The position numbers and the translations under genes are program-made. Below the pieces are notes generated by a model that saw only the letters and a list, made by a program, of their open reading frames with translations, searched no databases and had not been told where the DNA came from. Shown one piece after another: positions 1 to 6,545 of a stretch of 6,545 nt of DNA (within the stretch, counting starts at the first letter, position 1; each line of letters opens with the position of its first letter). The DNA comes from Spirochaetota bacterium (GTDB lineage: Bacteria > Spirochaetota > Spirochaetia > Treponematales > UBA12059): positions 1 through 6,545 of the forward strand of contig JAKLIU010000115.1 in NCBI GenBank assembly GCA_022709445.1. Direction: 5' to 3'.

Positions 1-2760
1 CCCCGGCGCGCCGTGGAATCAGCCCTGGCCTTCCTGGACCGCAAGGAGAGCCTGGCCGCGGAACTCTCGCTCGGGGACGAGGACCTGCGCTTCCGCATCG
101 GCGTGCACGAGGGCCTGGTGGCCACCGGCACCCGCGGCGAGTTCGAGGTGGTCACCGGGCACGCCATGGCCGTGGCCCAGCGCCTGCAGGGCGCCGCGGA
201 GCCGGACGGCGTGCTGGTGTCCGACCCGGTCAAGGAACGCTGCGAGCGCGACTTCGAGTTCCAGGGTCCCATGGACGTGTCGGCCAAGGGCAAGACCGAG
301 GCCATCGCCGCCTGGCTGGTGCTGGGGCCGGCCGCCGGCAACGCGCGGGACAAGGGTCCCTTCGTGGGACGCAAGGACATCCTGGACGAGCTCCTGCGCT
401 CCTACATCAAGGACGACGCGACCACGCTCGCCGGCCGCTTCCTGGTCGGCGAGGCGGGCATAGGCAAGTCGCGCCTGGTCTCCGCCCTGGCCGAGCGCGC
501 GCGCGGCTTCCCGGACTTCGCCTCGCCGGTGCTGGCGGTCAGGGCGCAGAAGTACCGCCACGCGCGCTACTCGGTGCCCACGGACATCCTGCTCTCCTGG
601 CTGGGACTGGAGGCCGGCGCCGGCGAGGACGTCATCGGCACGGCCCTGGCGGCCATGCCCGGGGTGGATCCCGCGCACGCCGGCCGCGTGGCCGCGCTCT
701 TCGGCCCCAGGGAATCCGCCCGGCCGGAAACCGACGCGGTCCTCTCGCTCTTCAACGTGTTCCAGGCCCTGCTCGAGCGTTACGCCCGGGCCATCTACCC
801 GGTCCTGCTCTTCATCGACGACGCCCAGTCCATGGACCGGGAGTCCAGGGAATTCTTCCAGTACCTGTTCCGCAACGCCCGCGTCAAGCCCTTCGCCGTC
901 ATGGCGGGACGCGACCACCCGCAGTCCCTGCGCGACGCCTTCCCGGAGCTCAAGCCGCTCAAGCTGGCGCCCCTGCCTCCGGCGGATTCGCGCGCCCTCG
1001 CCCTGGCCTGGTGGCCGGAATGCCCGGACGCCCTCCTGGAGCGCATCCTGTCCCAGTCCATGGGCAACCCCCTGTTCATCCGCGAGTACACCCTCTTCGC
1101 CCGCAAGCACCGGGACCTGTCCAGCCTGCCGGGCACCATACAGAACATGTTCATGACCAGCCTGGAGCGCTACGAGCCGGCGCTGCGCGACTTCCTCAGG
1201 GTGATGTCCGCCTTCATCGTGCACTTCACGGAGGAGGAGGCCGCCCGGGTCTTCGCCGCGGCCGGCGGCGACCCGGCCACGGTGCCGCGAGCGATCAGGC
1301 GCTTCCTGAAGGACGGCCTGCTGGCGCGCGACGGAGGGCATTACGCCTTCGCCCTGGACGTGCTCAAGAAGGCCCTGTACGCGGGCCTCCTCAACCACAA
1401 CAAGCGCATCATCCACGGGGCCATAGCCGACATCATGGCGGAGCGCGAGCGACCCAACCGCCTGCGCCACATCCACCACCTGATGCGGGCCGAGCGCTGG
1501 GCGGAGGCCGCCGACGTGATGCGGCGCGACCCGGCGCGCAATTACCGCTTCGAGTACCTGGAGTACCTGGACCCGCTGTACAAGCGCCTGTCGCGCATCG
1601 CCGCCGACGAGGCCATCCAGCTCCTCCTGATCAAGAGCGCCCTCTACTTCAACTCCGGCAAGATCGACGAGGCCGAGCAGGAGCTCAAGCGCGTGATGCG
1701 CGTGGCCGTGGAGCAGCGGAACGACAACTGCATGGGCTTCGCCTACCACATGATCTGCGCCTACAACAACATGTCCTACGCCTTCCAGAAGGCCCAGTTC
1801 ACCGGCCAGAAGGCCCTGTACTACTACCGGCGCGTGGGCATGTCCGCCCGGAGCGTGCAGAACGTGGTGCGAACCATAGCCTTCGCGGAGATCCAGCGCA
1901 ACAACTTCGAGGAGGCCAGGGCCCTGGTGGACCAGACGGAGTCCCTGCCCGGCCGGGACGAGCTGGAGTACGCCGGCTCGCGGGCGGAGTTCAGGCTGTT
2001 CTCGGGCGACTACCGCGGGGCCCTGGCCGCGCTCCAGTCCATCACCTCACCCACTTCGGCGGAGGATTACGGCGCCGTGACCCGGTTCTTCGGCATGGAC
2101 CTCAAGCTCAAGATACTCTGGCAGCTCTGCGATTTCCGCGCGCTCGGGCCGGCGGCCCGCGAGCTCCTGGAGGCCGGGTCCCTGAGCGAGCCGGCCATGG
2201 CCCAGGCCCACGCCATGGCCGCCGCGTCCGCGGCCGTCCTCGGGGATCCGGCCGCGGCCAGGGAGGGCTTCCTGCGCGCCGAGTTCTTCACCGAGCAGGC
2301 CCGCAATGACTTCGACCGCATCGACGCGCTGCGCACCCTTGCCCTCTGCCTCCTGGTGGCCGGGCAGGACGCCAGGGCGGAGACCTTCGCCCGCGACGGG
2401 CTGGTGCTGGGGCTCAGGCACTCCTGCTACTATCCCGCCTTCACCCTGGCCATGATCCTGGTGGTGACGGCCCACCGCCGAGGCGACCTGGCGGAAGCCC
2501 GCTTCTTCCTCAAGGAAGCGTCCTGGTTCTTTTCCACGGGCCTGCTCTTGCCCTACAAGGACGTCATCTTCTATTACTATTACATGGGACGGCTGTCCGA
2601 CGGCCCCGCCGCCGCCAAGAACGCCGAACTGGCCCGCTCCCTGTTGGCGGACGAGAAAGCCCGGATCGGCGACCCGGCGCTGGTGGAGAACCTCCTCCGG
2701 CTCCGCGGCATGGCCGAGGTGGAAGGCGCGCCGGCTGGCGCTGGAGGGACGGATCGATGA
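1..2760 (+). CDS. Class III cyclase / AAA-type ATPase / TPR signalling protein, 5' end outside the window
   Basis: The frame is open to the left edge, so the gene starts upstream; the GTG at 13 is not the start because it lies inside the cyclase fold. Counting from that GTG as residue 1, residues 1-105 are the C-terminal half of a class III nucleotide cyclase domain (RIGVHEG at 28-34, the dimer-helix region at 49-58, KGK at 92-94). FVGR at 117-120 opens a P-loop ATPase with Walker A GEAGIGKS (146-153), Walker B VLLFIDD (264-270) and a GNP motif (351-353). Residues from about 535 to 895 are helical and TPR-like. This order resembles the large bacterial cyclase-ATPase-TPR proteins and soluble adenylyl cyclase. 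The position of the transition-state Asn is Ala53 and the base-specifying position is Val46, while Arg57 is kept, so cyclase activity is doubtful. No membrane segment is seen, so the visible part is probably cytoplasmic. The stop overlaps the next gene. Confidence 0.9.
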   Translation, partial: PRRAVESALAFLDRKESLAAELSLGDEDLRFRIGVHEGLVATGTRGEFEVVTGHAMAVAQRLQGAAEPDGVLVSDPVKERCERDFEFQGPMDVSAKGKTEAIAAWLVLGPAAGNARDKGPFVGRKDILDELLRSYIKDDATTLAGRFLVGEAGIGKSRLVSALAERARGFPDFASPVLAVRAQKYRHARYSVPTDILLSWLGLEAGAGEDVIGTALAAMPGVDPAHAGRVAALFGPRESARPETDAVLSLFNVFQALLERYARAIYPVLLFIDDAQSMDRESREFFQYLFRNARVKPFAVMAGRDHPQSLRDAFPELKPLKLAPLPPADSRALALAWWPECPDALLERILSQSMGNPLFIREYTLFARKHRDLSSLPGTIQNMFMTSLERYEPALRDFLRVMSAFIVHFTEEEAARVFAAAGGDPATVPRAIRRFLKDGLLARDGGHYAFALDVLKKALYAGLLNHNKRIIHGAIADIMAERERPNRLRHIHHLMRAERWAEAADVMRRDPARNYRFEYLEYLDPLYKRLSRIAADEAIQLLLIKSALYFNSGKIDEAEQELKRVMRVAVEQRNDNCMGFAYHMICAYNNMSYAFQKAQFTGQKALYYYRRVGMSARSVQNVVRTIAFAEIQRNNFEEARALVDQTESLPGRDELEYAGSRAEFRLFSGDYRGALAALQSITSPTSAEDYGAVTRFFGMDLKLKILWQLCDFRALGPAARELLEAGSLSEPAMAQAHAMAAASAAVLGDPAAAREGFLRAEFFTEQARNDFDRIDALRTLALCLLVAGQDARAETFARDGLVLGLRHSCYYPAFTLAMILVVTAHRRGDLAEARFFLKEASWFFSTGLLLPYKDVIFYYYYMGRLSDGPAAAKNAELARSLLADEKARIGDPALVENLLRLRGMAEVEGAPAGAGGTDR
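2743..2749 (+). promoter_or_regulatory. Ribosome binding site of the cyclic-nucleotide-binding protein gene
   Basis: GGAGGGA lies about 7-9 bases before the ATG at 2757, still inside the upstream coding region. It is the clearest Shine-Dalgarno sequence in the window. It supports this ATG as the start even though it overlaps the previous stop codon (ATGA). Confidence 0.7.
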
Positions 2761-3230
2761 GCGACTGCAACCTGGACATGGCCGAGACCATCGCGCGGCT
2801 GCCCGGGCTGGGCTCCCTGCCCCCGGACCGCCTGCACGCACTGGCCTCCATGGCCTCGCTGGAGAGCATCCAGGAAGGCCAAACCTTCTACCGGGAGGAC
2901 GAGCAGGGCCTGGACGTCTACTACCTGGTCTCCGGACTGGTGGAGGGGCGGATGCGCATTCCCTCCAGCGGCCATGACGACAGCTTCAGGGTGCTCAAGT
3001 CCGGCAGCTGGTTCGGGGAGACCTCCTTCCTGGACGGCGGCCGGCGCGGATCGACCCTGGCCGCCCGGGAGCGCTCCCTGGTGGTGCGCCTGGACGGCAC
3101 CGCGCTCAGGACCGCCTGCGAACGGGATCCGGTGCTCGGCCGCGCGGTTTACGCCGCCCTGGGCCGGGTGGCCGCCATGCGCGTGCGCGACACCGCGCTC
3201 GAGCTGCGCAACGCGGTCGGAAGCTACTAG
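2757..3230 (+). CDS. Stand-alone cyclic nucleotide-binding domain protein (Crp/PKA-R type fold)
   Basis: This 157-residue protein is essentially one cyclic-nucleotide-binding domain. After a short helical lead (about 10-35) come the beta-roll strands (about 38-82). The phosphate-binding cassette follows at 86-101, with Gly87, Glu88 and Arg97. The nine-residue Glu-to-Arg spacing is that of the protein kinase A regulatory type. These ribose- and phosphate-contacting residues are intact, so cAMP or cGMP binding is plausible. Residues 115-157 are helices, and there is no room for a helix-turn-helix DNA-binding domain, so it is not a Crp/Fnr transcription factor. It probably acts by binding a partner protein. 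The ATG overlaps the stop of the cyclase-like gene (ATGA) and has a good ribosome site, which implies translational coupling and a shared job. The ligand and partner cannot be read from the sequence. Confidence 0.88.
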   Translation: MSDCNLDMAETIARLPGLGSLPPDRLHALASMASLESIQEGQTFYREDEQGLDVYYLVSGLVEGRMRIPSSGHDDSFRVLKSGSWFGETSFLDGGRRGSTLAARERSLVVRLDGTALRTACERDPVLGRAVYAALGRVAAMRVRDTALELRNAVGSY

Positions 3231-3238
3231 GCCGGGCC

Positions 3239-4000
3239 ATGGACAAGGACGACCGAATCGCGCTGTGGCAGGCGCTGGACACCGTGGGGGCAAGCCTGGG
3301 CGACGGGTACCGGGACGCCGTCCCCCTGCCGGACTTTTCCGACGAGGCCTGGGCCGACGCCGGCCCGTCCCGACCCGAGCCACGCTCCCCGTCCCGCGCG
3401 TTGGGACGCGTCCCCGCGGGGGGACGCACCCCCGATAGCCGCCCCGCCGAGGACCTGGGCGCGATCGAGGCGGAGGCCAGCCGCTGCCTCAAGTGCCGCC
3501 TGGCCTCCGGCCGCACGCGAGTGGTCTTCGGGCAGGGCGTGCGCGCTCCGGCGGTCCTGGTGATAGGCGAAGGTCCCGGCGCCGAGGAAGACGCGCAGGG
3601 CCTGCCCTTCGTCGGACCGGCCGGACAGCTCCTGGACAGGATGCTCCTGGCCATCGGCCTGTCGCGCGAGACCAACGTGTACATCGCCAATATCGTGAAG
3701 TGCCGCCCGCCCATGAACCGCGACCCGGCCCCGGACGAGCAGGCGGCCTGCCGCGGCTACCTGGACAGGCAGCTGGAAGCCCTGCGCCCGCGGGCCGTGC
3801 TGGCGGTTGGCCGCATCCCGGCCCAGGCCCTCCTGGGCGTCAAGGACGGCATAGGCAAGCTCCGCGGCCGCGTCTGGGACTTCCGCGGGTTGCCCCTGGT
3901 GCCCACCTACCATCCCAGCGCCCTCCTGCGCGACGAGACGCTCAAGCGCCCCGCCTGGGAAGACCTGAAGCTCCTCAAGGCGCTCCTGCCCGATGCCTGA
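3239..4000 (+). CDS. Family 4 (UDGa-type) iron-sulfur uracil-DNA glycosylase
   Basis: The enzyme cuts uracil from DNA, the first step of base excision repair after cytosine deamination or dUTP incorporation. Four cysteines suited to a 4Fe-4S cluster are present: Cys83, Cys86, Cys155 and Cys171. The active-site motif GEGPGAEED is at 110-118 and is followed by GLPFVGPAGQLLD. The second motif HPSALLR is at 225-231. These are typical of family 4 rather than the Ung family. At 253 residues it is longer than the roughly 200 usual for the family because of an N-terminal extension of about 75 residues: a short helical part (about 5-25), then a Pro/Arg/Gly-rich linker (about 40-70) whose DNA is packed with palindromes. 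The ATG at 3239 is the first start after the previous stop, 8 bases away. It has no strong ribosome site, so translation may depend on coupling. Its end overlaps priA by 8 bases. Confidence 0.93.
   Translation: MDKDDRIALWQALDTVGASLGDGYRDAVPLPDFSDEAWADAGPSRPEPRSPSRALGRVPAGGRTPDSRPAEDLGAIEAEASRCLKCRLASGRTRVVFGQGVRAPAVLVIGEGPGAEEDAQGLPFVGPAGQLLDRMLLAIGLSRETNVYIANIVKCRPPMNRDPAPDEQAACRGYLDRQLEALRPRAVLAVGRIPAQALLGVKDGIGKLRGRVWDFRGLPLVPTYHPSALLRDETLKRPAWEDLKLLKALLPDA
3389..3427. repeat. Cluster of overlapping GTCCC/GGGAC inverted repeats inside the glycosylase linker
   Basis: Several palindromes overlap here. CGTCCC at 3390-3395 pairs with GGGACG at 3403-3408. GGGACGCGTCCC at 3403-3414 is a perfect 12-base palindrome. 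GCGTCCCC at 3408-3415 pairs perfectly with GGGGACGC at 3420-3427 around a 4-base loop. A further CCGTCCCG stands at 3365-3372. The frame stays open and encodes the Pro/Arg/Gly-rich linker between the N-terminal helix and the catalytic domain. It looks like a REP-type palindromic element taken into a tolerant coding stretch. GC-rich coding sequence alone is the other possible cause. Confidence 0.55.
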
Positions 4001-5978
4001 GTTCGTTTCCGTCGCCTTCGACCTGCCCCTGGACCGCGAGTTCAGCTACCGCAACCCGCCGGGAGCGGATGCGCGGGTGGGCTGCCGCGTCGAGGCGAGC
4101 CTGGGCAAGCGCCAGGCCATCGGCTGGGTGACCGGCGGCTCGGACGAATGCGGATTCGACCCGGCCATGGTGAAACCCTATCTCAGGCTCCTGGACGCGG
4201 AGCCCCTGTTCGGGGAAGGCAGCCTGGAGCTGGCCCGGTGGATGGCCGGCATGTACTTCTGCTCCCTGGGGGAGGCAGTCGCCGCCATGATGCCCTCCGG
4301 GCGCAAGGAAGGAGCGGCCCCGGCGGCCGGCGACGCTGCCTCCTTCGACGACGTGCGCATGGGCGAGGCGCCCATCACCCTGTCGGCGGAGCAGGAGGAG
4401 GCGCGGCTCCGCATCTGCGGCCGTCCGGGGGGCCGGTGGTACCTGTACGGCCCCACGGGCACCGGCAAGACGGAGGTGTTCCTCCAGGCCGCCGAGGCCA
4501 CGGTGGCCGAGGGCCGCGGCGTCATCTACCTGGTGCCGGAGATCGCCCTGACCCACCAGGTGGTGGACGCCGTGCGCCGCCGCTTCGGGGAGAACTGCGC
4601 GGTCATCCACTCCGGCCTCACGCCGGCGCGCAAGCTGGCCGAGTGGCGGCGCATCCTCCGCGGGGAGGCCAGCGTGGTGGTCGGCGCCCGGAGCGCCGTG
4701 TTCGCCCCGGTGCGGAACCTTGGCCTCATCGTGCTGGACGAGGAACACGAAGGCTCCTACAAGGCGGGCAACGCCCCGCGGTACCACGCCAGGCAGGTGG
4801 CCATGCGGCGCGCGGCGCTGGAGGGCGCCCGCCTGGTGATGGGCTCGGCCACGCCCAGCGTGGAATCCTGGCGCCTGATGGCGGAGGGCGGAATCGAGCG
4901 GCTGTCCCTGAGCCGCAGGCTGGCCGGCGGGGAGATGCCCGAGGTGACCGTGGTGGACATGCGCGGCGAGGAAGGCGCACTCTCCCGCAGGCTGGTGGAC
5001 GCGGTGCGCCAGGTCAAGGCCGAGGGAGGCCAGTCCATCCTGTTCCTGAACCGCCGCGGCTTCTCCTACTTCTGGAGCTGCCGCAGCTGCGGCGCCGAGG
5101 CCAGGTGCCGCCAGTGCTCGGTGGGCCTGACCTACCACAAGGAGCGCAACCGCCTGGTCTGCCACTACTGCGGCTACTCGGCCCCGCCCCCCGCGGCCTG
5201 CCCGGAGTGCGGGTCCCTTGACGCCGGCTGGGCGGGCTTCGGCACCGAGCGCGTGGAGGAAGACGCCGCCAGGCTCTTCCCCGGGATGAGCATAGCCCGG
5301 CTGGACGCCGACACCGCCGGGCGCAAGGGCGTGGTGGAGAAGACCCTGGACGACTTCCGCGAAGGCAGGACCGACATACTCCTGGGCACGCAGATGGTGG
5401 CCAAGGGCCTCAACTTCCCCGGCGTGCGCCTGGTGGGCGTGGTCCTGGCGGACACCACCCTCAACCTGCCCGATTTCCGCGCGGCCGAACGGGCCTTCGC
5501 GCTGGTCACCCAGGTGTCCGGCCGCGCCGGCCGCTTCGCCAAGGGAGGCAGGGTGATCGTCCAGACCTACCGGCCCATGAGCCCGGTGATCGCGCGGGCG
5601 GCCGCCCACGACGCCGCCGGCTTCTACGCCCAGGAGCTGGCCGTGCGCCGGGAACTGGACTTCCCTCCCTACGCCCGCCTCCTGCGCGTGGTGCTGCGCT
5701 CCAAGTCCAGGGAGCTGGCCCGGTCAGCCGCGCAGGAACTGGCCGCCCGCGCCGCCGCCTCGGCCGCCGAGGCCGGAACCCGGCCCTGCCCCGTCGAGGT
5801 GCTCGGGCCCGCCGAGTGCCCCATCTCGGTGGTGGCCGGTTCCGCCCGCTGGCAGATCATCCTGCGCTCAACGGACGCCGCCCCGGGACGCTCGGCCCTG
5901 CACGCGGCCCTCGACGGCTGGAAGGCCCCCTCCACGGTGCATGTGGAGATCGACCCGGACCCGGTCAGCCTGCTCTGA
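3993..5978 (+). CDS. priA: Primosomal replication-restart helicase PriA
   Basis: PriA recognises stalled or collapsed replication forks, unwinds the lagging arm and helps reload the replicative helicase. The 661-residue protein is complete, a little shorter than the 732-residue E. coli protein. Residues 1-100 are the fork-binding N-terminal region. The helicase core has Walker A GPTGTGKT (153-160), the DEEH box (249-252) and GSATPS (284-289). Eight cysteines for two zinc ions lie at 363, 366, 372, 375, 390, 393, 403 and 406. The second RecA lobe has GTQMVAKGLNFP (465-476) and QVSGRAGR (507-514). The C-terminal domain follows FPPYARL (557-563). The KGLNFP form differs from the KGHDFP of many proteobacteria. 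The ATG lies 8 bases inside the glycosylase gene with only a weak AAGG at 3977-3980, so translation is probably coupled. All key residues are present. Confidence 0.98.
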   Translation: MPEFVSVAFDLPLDREFSYRNPPGADARVGCRVEASLGKRQAIGWVTGGSDECGFDPAMVKPYLRLLDAEPLFGEGSLELARWMAGMYFCSLGEAVAAMMPSGRKEGAAPAAGDAASFDDVRMGEAPITLSAEQEEARLRICGRPGGRWYLYGPTGTGKTEVFLQAAEATVAEGRGVIYLVPEIALTHQVVDAVRRRFGENCAVIHSGLTPARKLAEWRRILRGEASVVVGARSAVFAPVRNLGLIVLDEEHEGSYKAGNAPRYHARQVAMRRAALEGARLVMGSATPSVESWRLMAEGGIERLSLSRRLAGGEMPEVTVVDMRGEEGALSRRLVDAVRQVKAEGGQSILFLNRRGFSYFWSCRSCGAEARCRQCSVGLTYHKERNRLVCHYCGYSAPPPAACPECGSLDAGWAGFGTERVEEDAARLFPGMSIARLDADTAGRKGVVEKTLDDFREGRTDILLGTQMVAKGLNFPGVRLVGVVLADTTLNLPDFRAAERAFALVTQVSGRAGRFAKGGRVIVQTYRPMSPVIARAAAHDAAGFYAQELAVRRELDFPPYARLLRVVLRSKSRELARSAAQELAARAAASAAEAGTRPCPVEVLGPAECPISVVAGSARWQIILRSTDAAPGRSALHAALDGWKAPSTVHVEIDPDPVSLL

Positions 5979-5979
5979 G

Positions 5980-6031
5980 GCCGCGGCTGCCGTCCCGGGC
6001 AGGGCTTCGCTTGCCAGGGACGCGCCGCGGC
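5980..6031 (+). terminator. Long imperfect inverted repeat just after priA, possible terminator
   Basis: The outer arms are GCCGCGGC at 5980-5987 and 6024-6031. The inner arms are CGTCCC at 5991-5996 with GGGACG at 6017-6022, then GGCA at 5998-6001 with TGCC at 6012-6015, separated by one G/A mismatch. The structure begins two bases after the priA stop, as a terminator might. No T-run follows, so an intrinsic terminator is uncertain. It could instead be a REP-like repeat or a barrier protecting the mRNA end. The right half overlaps the promoter of the next gene. Confidence 0.4.
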
Positions 6032-6039
6032 GCTACACT
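6011..6039 (+). promoter_or_regulatory. Sigma70-type promoter for the permease gene
   Basis: A -35 box TTGCCA (6011-6016, five of six to TTGACA) and a -10 box TACACT (6034-6039, four of six to TATAAT) are separated by exactly 17 bases. Transcription would start near 6045-6047, only about 4-6 bases before the permease ATG at 6051. No Shine-Dalgarno sequence precedes that ATG, which fits a nearly leaderless message. This is a prediction by eye only. Confidence 0.5.
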
Positions 6040-6050
6040 CCCCCCACGAC

Positions 6051-6545
6051 ATGAAGAAGACCGTCTCGACCATCCTCAGACTGCTCGCCGCGCCCCTCGT
6101 CGTGCTGGTGCTCGCCTCGACGCCGCTCATGTTCATGCCGGCCAGGGGCATCCCGACCTTCAGCCCCGGCCTGGCCCTGGACGCCATCGGCTCATGGTTC
6201 GACGGCCTGGCGACCGGGGAATCCTTCAACTACACCCTGGGCCAGACCAGCTGGCGGCTCCTGGACACGGCGCCCCGCTTCCTGGCCGTGTCCTTCCTGT
6301 ACGTGGCCATCCCGGGCGCCCTGGGCCTGGCCCTGGGAATGGCCCTGGGCCTGCGGGCCAGGGGCCGGGAGGGCGGCATGGCGGCCCATGCCCTGGACAC
6401 ACTCTACGCCATACCGGACTTCATCATGGCCCTGCTCCTGCAGCTGGCAGTGCTCGTCTGCCTGGACCTGACCGGCTTCAAACTGGGCCGCATTTCCTAC
6501 GACGCGACCGGCGGCACCGCCATGCTCCTGCCCTTCATCATGATG
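6051..6545 (+). CDS. ABC transporter permease, peptide/nickel (DppB-like) type, 3' end outside the window
   Basis: The frame is open for 165 codons to the right edge without a stop. The start MKKT leads into a first membrane helix (about 8-30). An extracytoplasmic stretch follows (about 31-72), then a second helix (about 75-101), a short charged loop with LRARGREGG, and a third helix (about 118-140) beginning YAIPDFIMALLLQL. That last motif resembles the IPxFxxALLLQL segment of DppB/OppB-type permeases of the binding-protein-dependent transport family. The protein would form half of the inner-membrane channel, with a partner permease, ATPases and a binding protein expected downstream. The substrate cannot be told, since peptides, nickel, opines and sugars all use this family. 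ATG at 6051 was chosen because it directly precedes the first membrane helix and follows a good promoter. The typical EAA loop lies beyond the window. It appears to start a new transcription unit, separate from priA. Confidence 0.85.
   Translation, partial: MKKTVSTILRLLAAPLVVLVLASTPLMFMPARGIPTFSPGLALDAIGSWFDGLATGESFNYTLGQTSWRLLDTAPRFLAVSFLYVAIPGALGLALGMALGLRARGREGGMAAHALDTLYAIPDFIMALLLQLAVLVCLDLTGFKLGRISYDATGGTAMLLPFIMM

Noticed and set aside
13..15. GTG as the start of the first gene
   Set aside because: The frame is open to base 1, and the encoded protein begins in the middle of a cyclase domain, so the true start lies upstream of the window.
457..468. Same 12 bases GGCATAGGCAAG at 457-468 and 3849-3860
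   Set aside because: Both encode GIGK in unrelated proteins (the P-loop and a glycosylase loop). This is coincidence with shared codon choice, not a repeat element.
19..1749. Long open frame of 576 codons on the - strand opposite the cyclase-ATPase gene
   Set aside because: It is compositionally biased, without family motifs, and antisense to a gene with intact Walker motifs.
1011..2309. Open frame of 432 codons in another + strand frame inside the first gene
   Set aside because: It is Pro/Arg/Gly/Ala-rich and motif-free, a frame-shifted reading of a well-supported gene.
2757..3230. Crp/Fnr-type transcription factor
   Set aside because: The protein ends soon after the cyclic-nucleotide-binding domain, with no room for a helix-turn-helix domain.
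3975..5609. Long open frame of 544 codons on the - strand opposite priA
   Set aside because: It has low-complexity His/Ala/Gly/Arg-rich content with no recognisable motif and lies opposite a clear priA. Long antisense frames are expected in GC-rich coding DNA.
5669..6229. - strand frame across the end of priA and the gap
   Set aside because: It runs opposite the conserved end of priA and the start of the permease, and its product shows no recognisable domain.
1..6545. tRNA, rRNA, CRISPR array, insertion sequence or defence genes
   Set aside because: The window is filled by five genes. The only gap is about 70 bases, and no direct-repeat array, transposase or RNA gene signature is visible.

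Overview
The window is a GC-rich, tightly packed piece of bacterial chromosome. Five genes all read on the + strand, and the only real gap is about 70 bases. Third codon positions are strongly G/C, yet the Ile codon ATA and the Arg codon AGG occur in several of the genes. No marker here fixes the taxon. A cyclase-ATPase-TPR protein, a lone cyclic-nucleotide-binding domain, a family 4 uracil-DNA glycosylase and a PriA with a KGLNFP-type helicase motif would fit a GC-rich free-living spirochaete or another deep-branching Gram-negative. That placement is a low-confidence guess.

Layout. Bases 1-2760 hold the 3' part of a large signalling protein. It comprises the C-terminal half of a class III nucleotide cyclase domain, a P-loop ATPase and a long TPR-like helical region. 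Its stop overlaps the start of a 157-residue protein that is only a cyclic-nucleotide-binding domain (2757-3230). Eight bases later comes a family 4 Fe-S uracil-DNA glycosylase (3239-4000). It overlaps by 8 bases the replication-restart helicase PriA (3993-5978). The overlaps and short gaps suggest one transcript and translational coupling. After priA lies a short gap (5979-6050) with a long imperfect inverted repeat and a good sigma70-like promoter. A peptide-type ABC transporter permease follows (6051 to the window end, cut).

How the genes may work together. The first two genes look like a nucleotide-signalling pair. However, the visible part of the cyclase has lost the catalytic Asn and the usual base-specifying residue, so it may sense rather than make a cyclic nucleotide. 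The binding protein keeps its phosphate-binding Glu and Arg. The next two genes deal with uracil damage and stalled forks. The permease appears to begin a separate transcription unit.

Points worth a second look are the degenerate cyclase half, the coupling of a signalling pair to DNA repair genes, a cluster of GTCCC/GGGAC palindromes inside the glycosylase linker with the same arms reappearing after priA, and a promoter that would give the permease a nearly leaderless mRNA. I found no clear new defence or mobile system.
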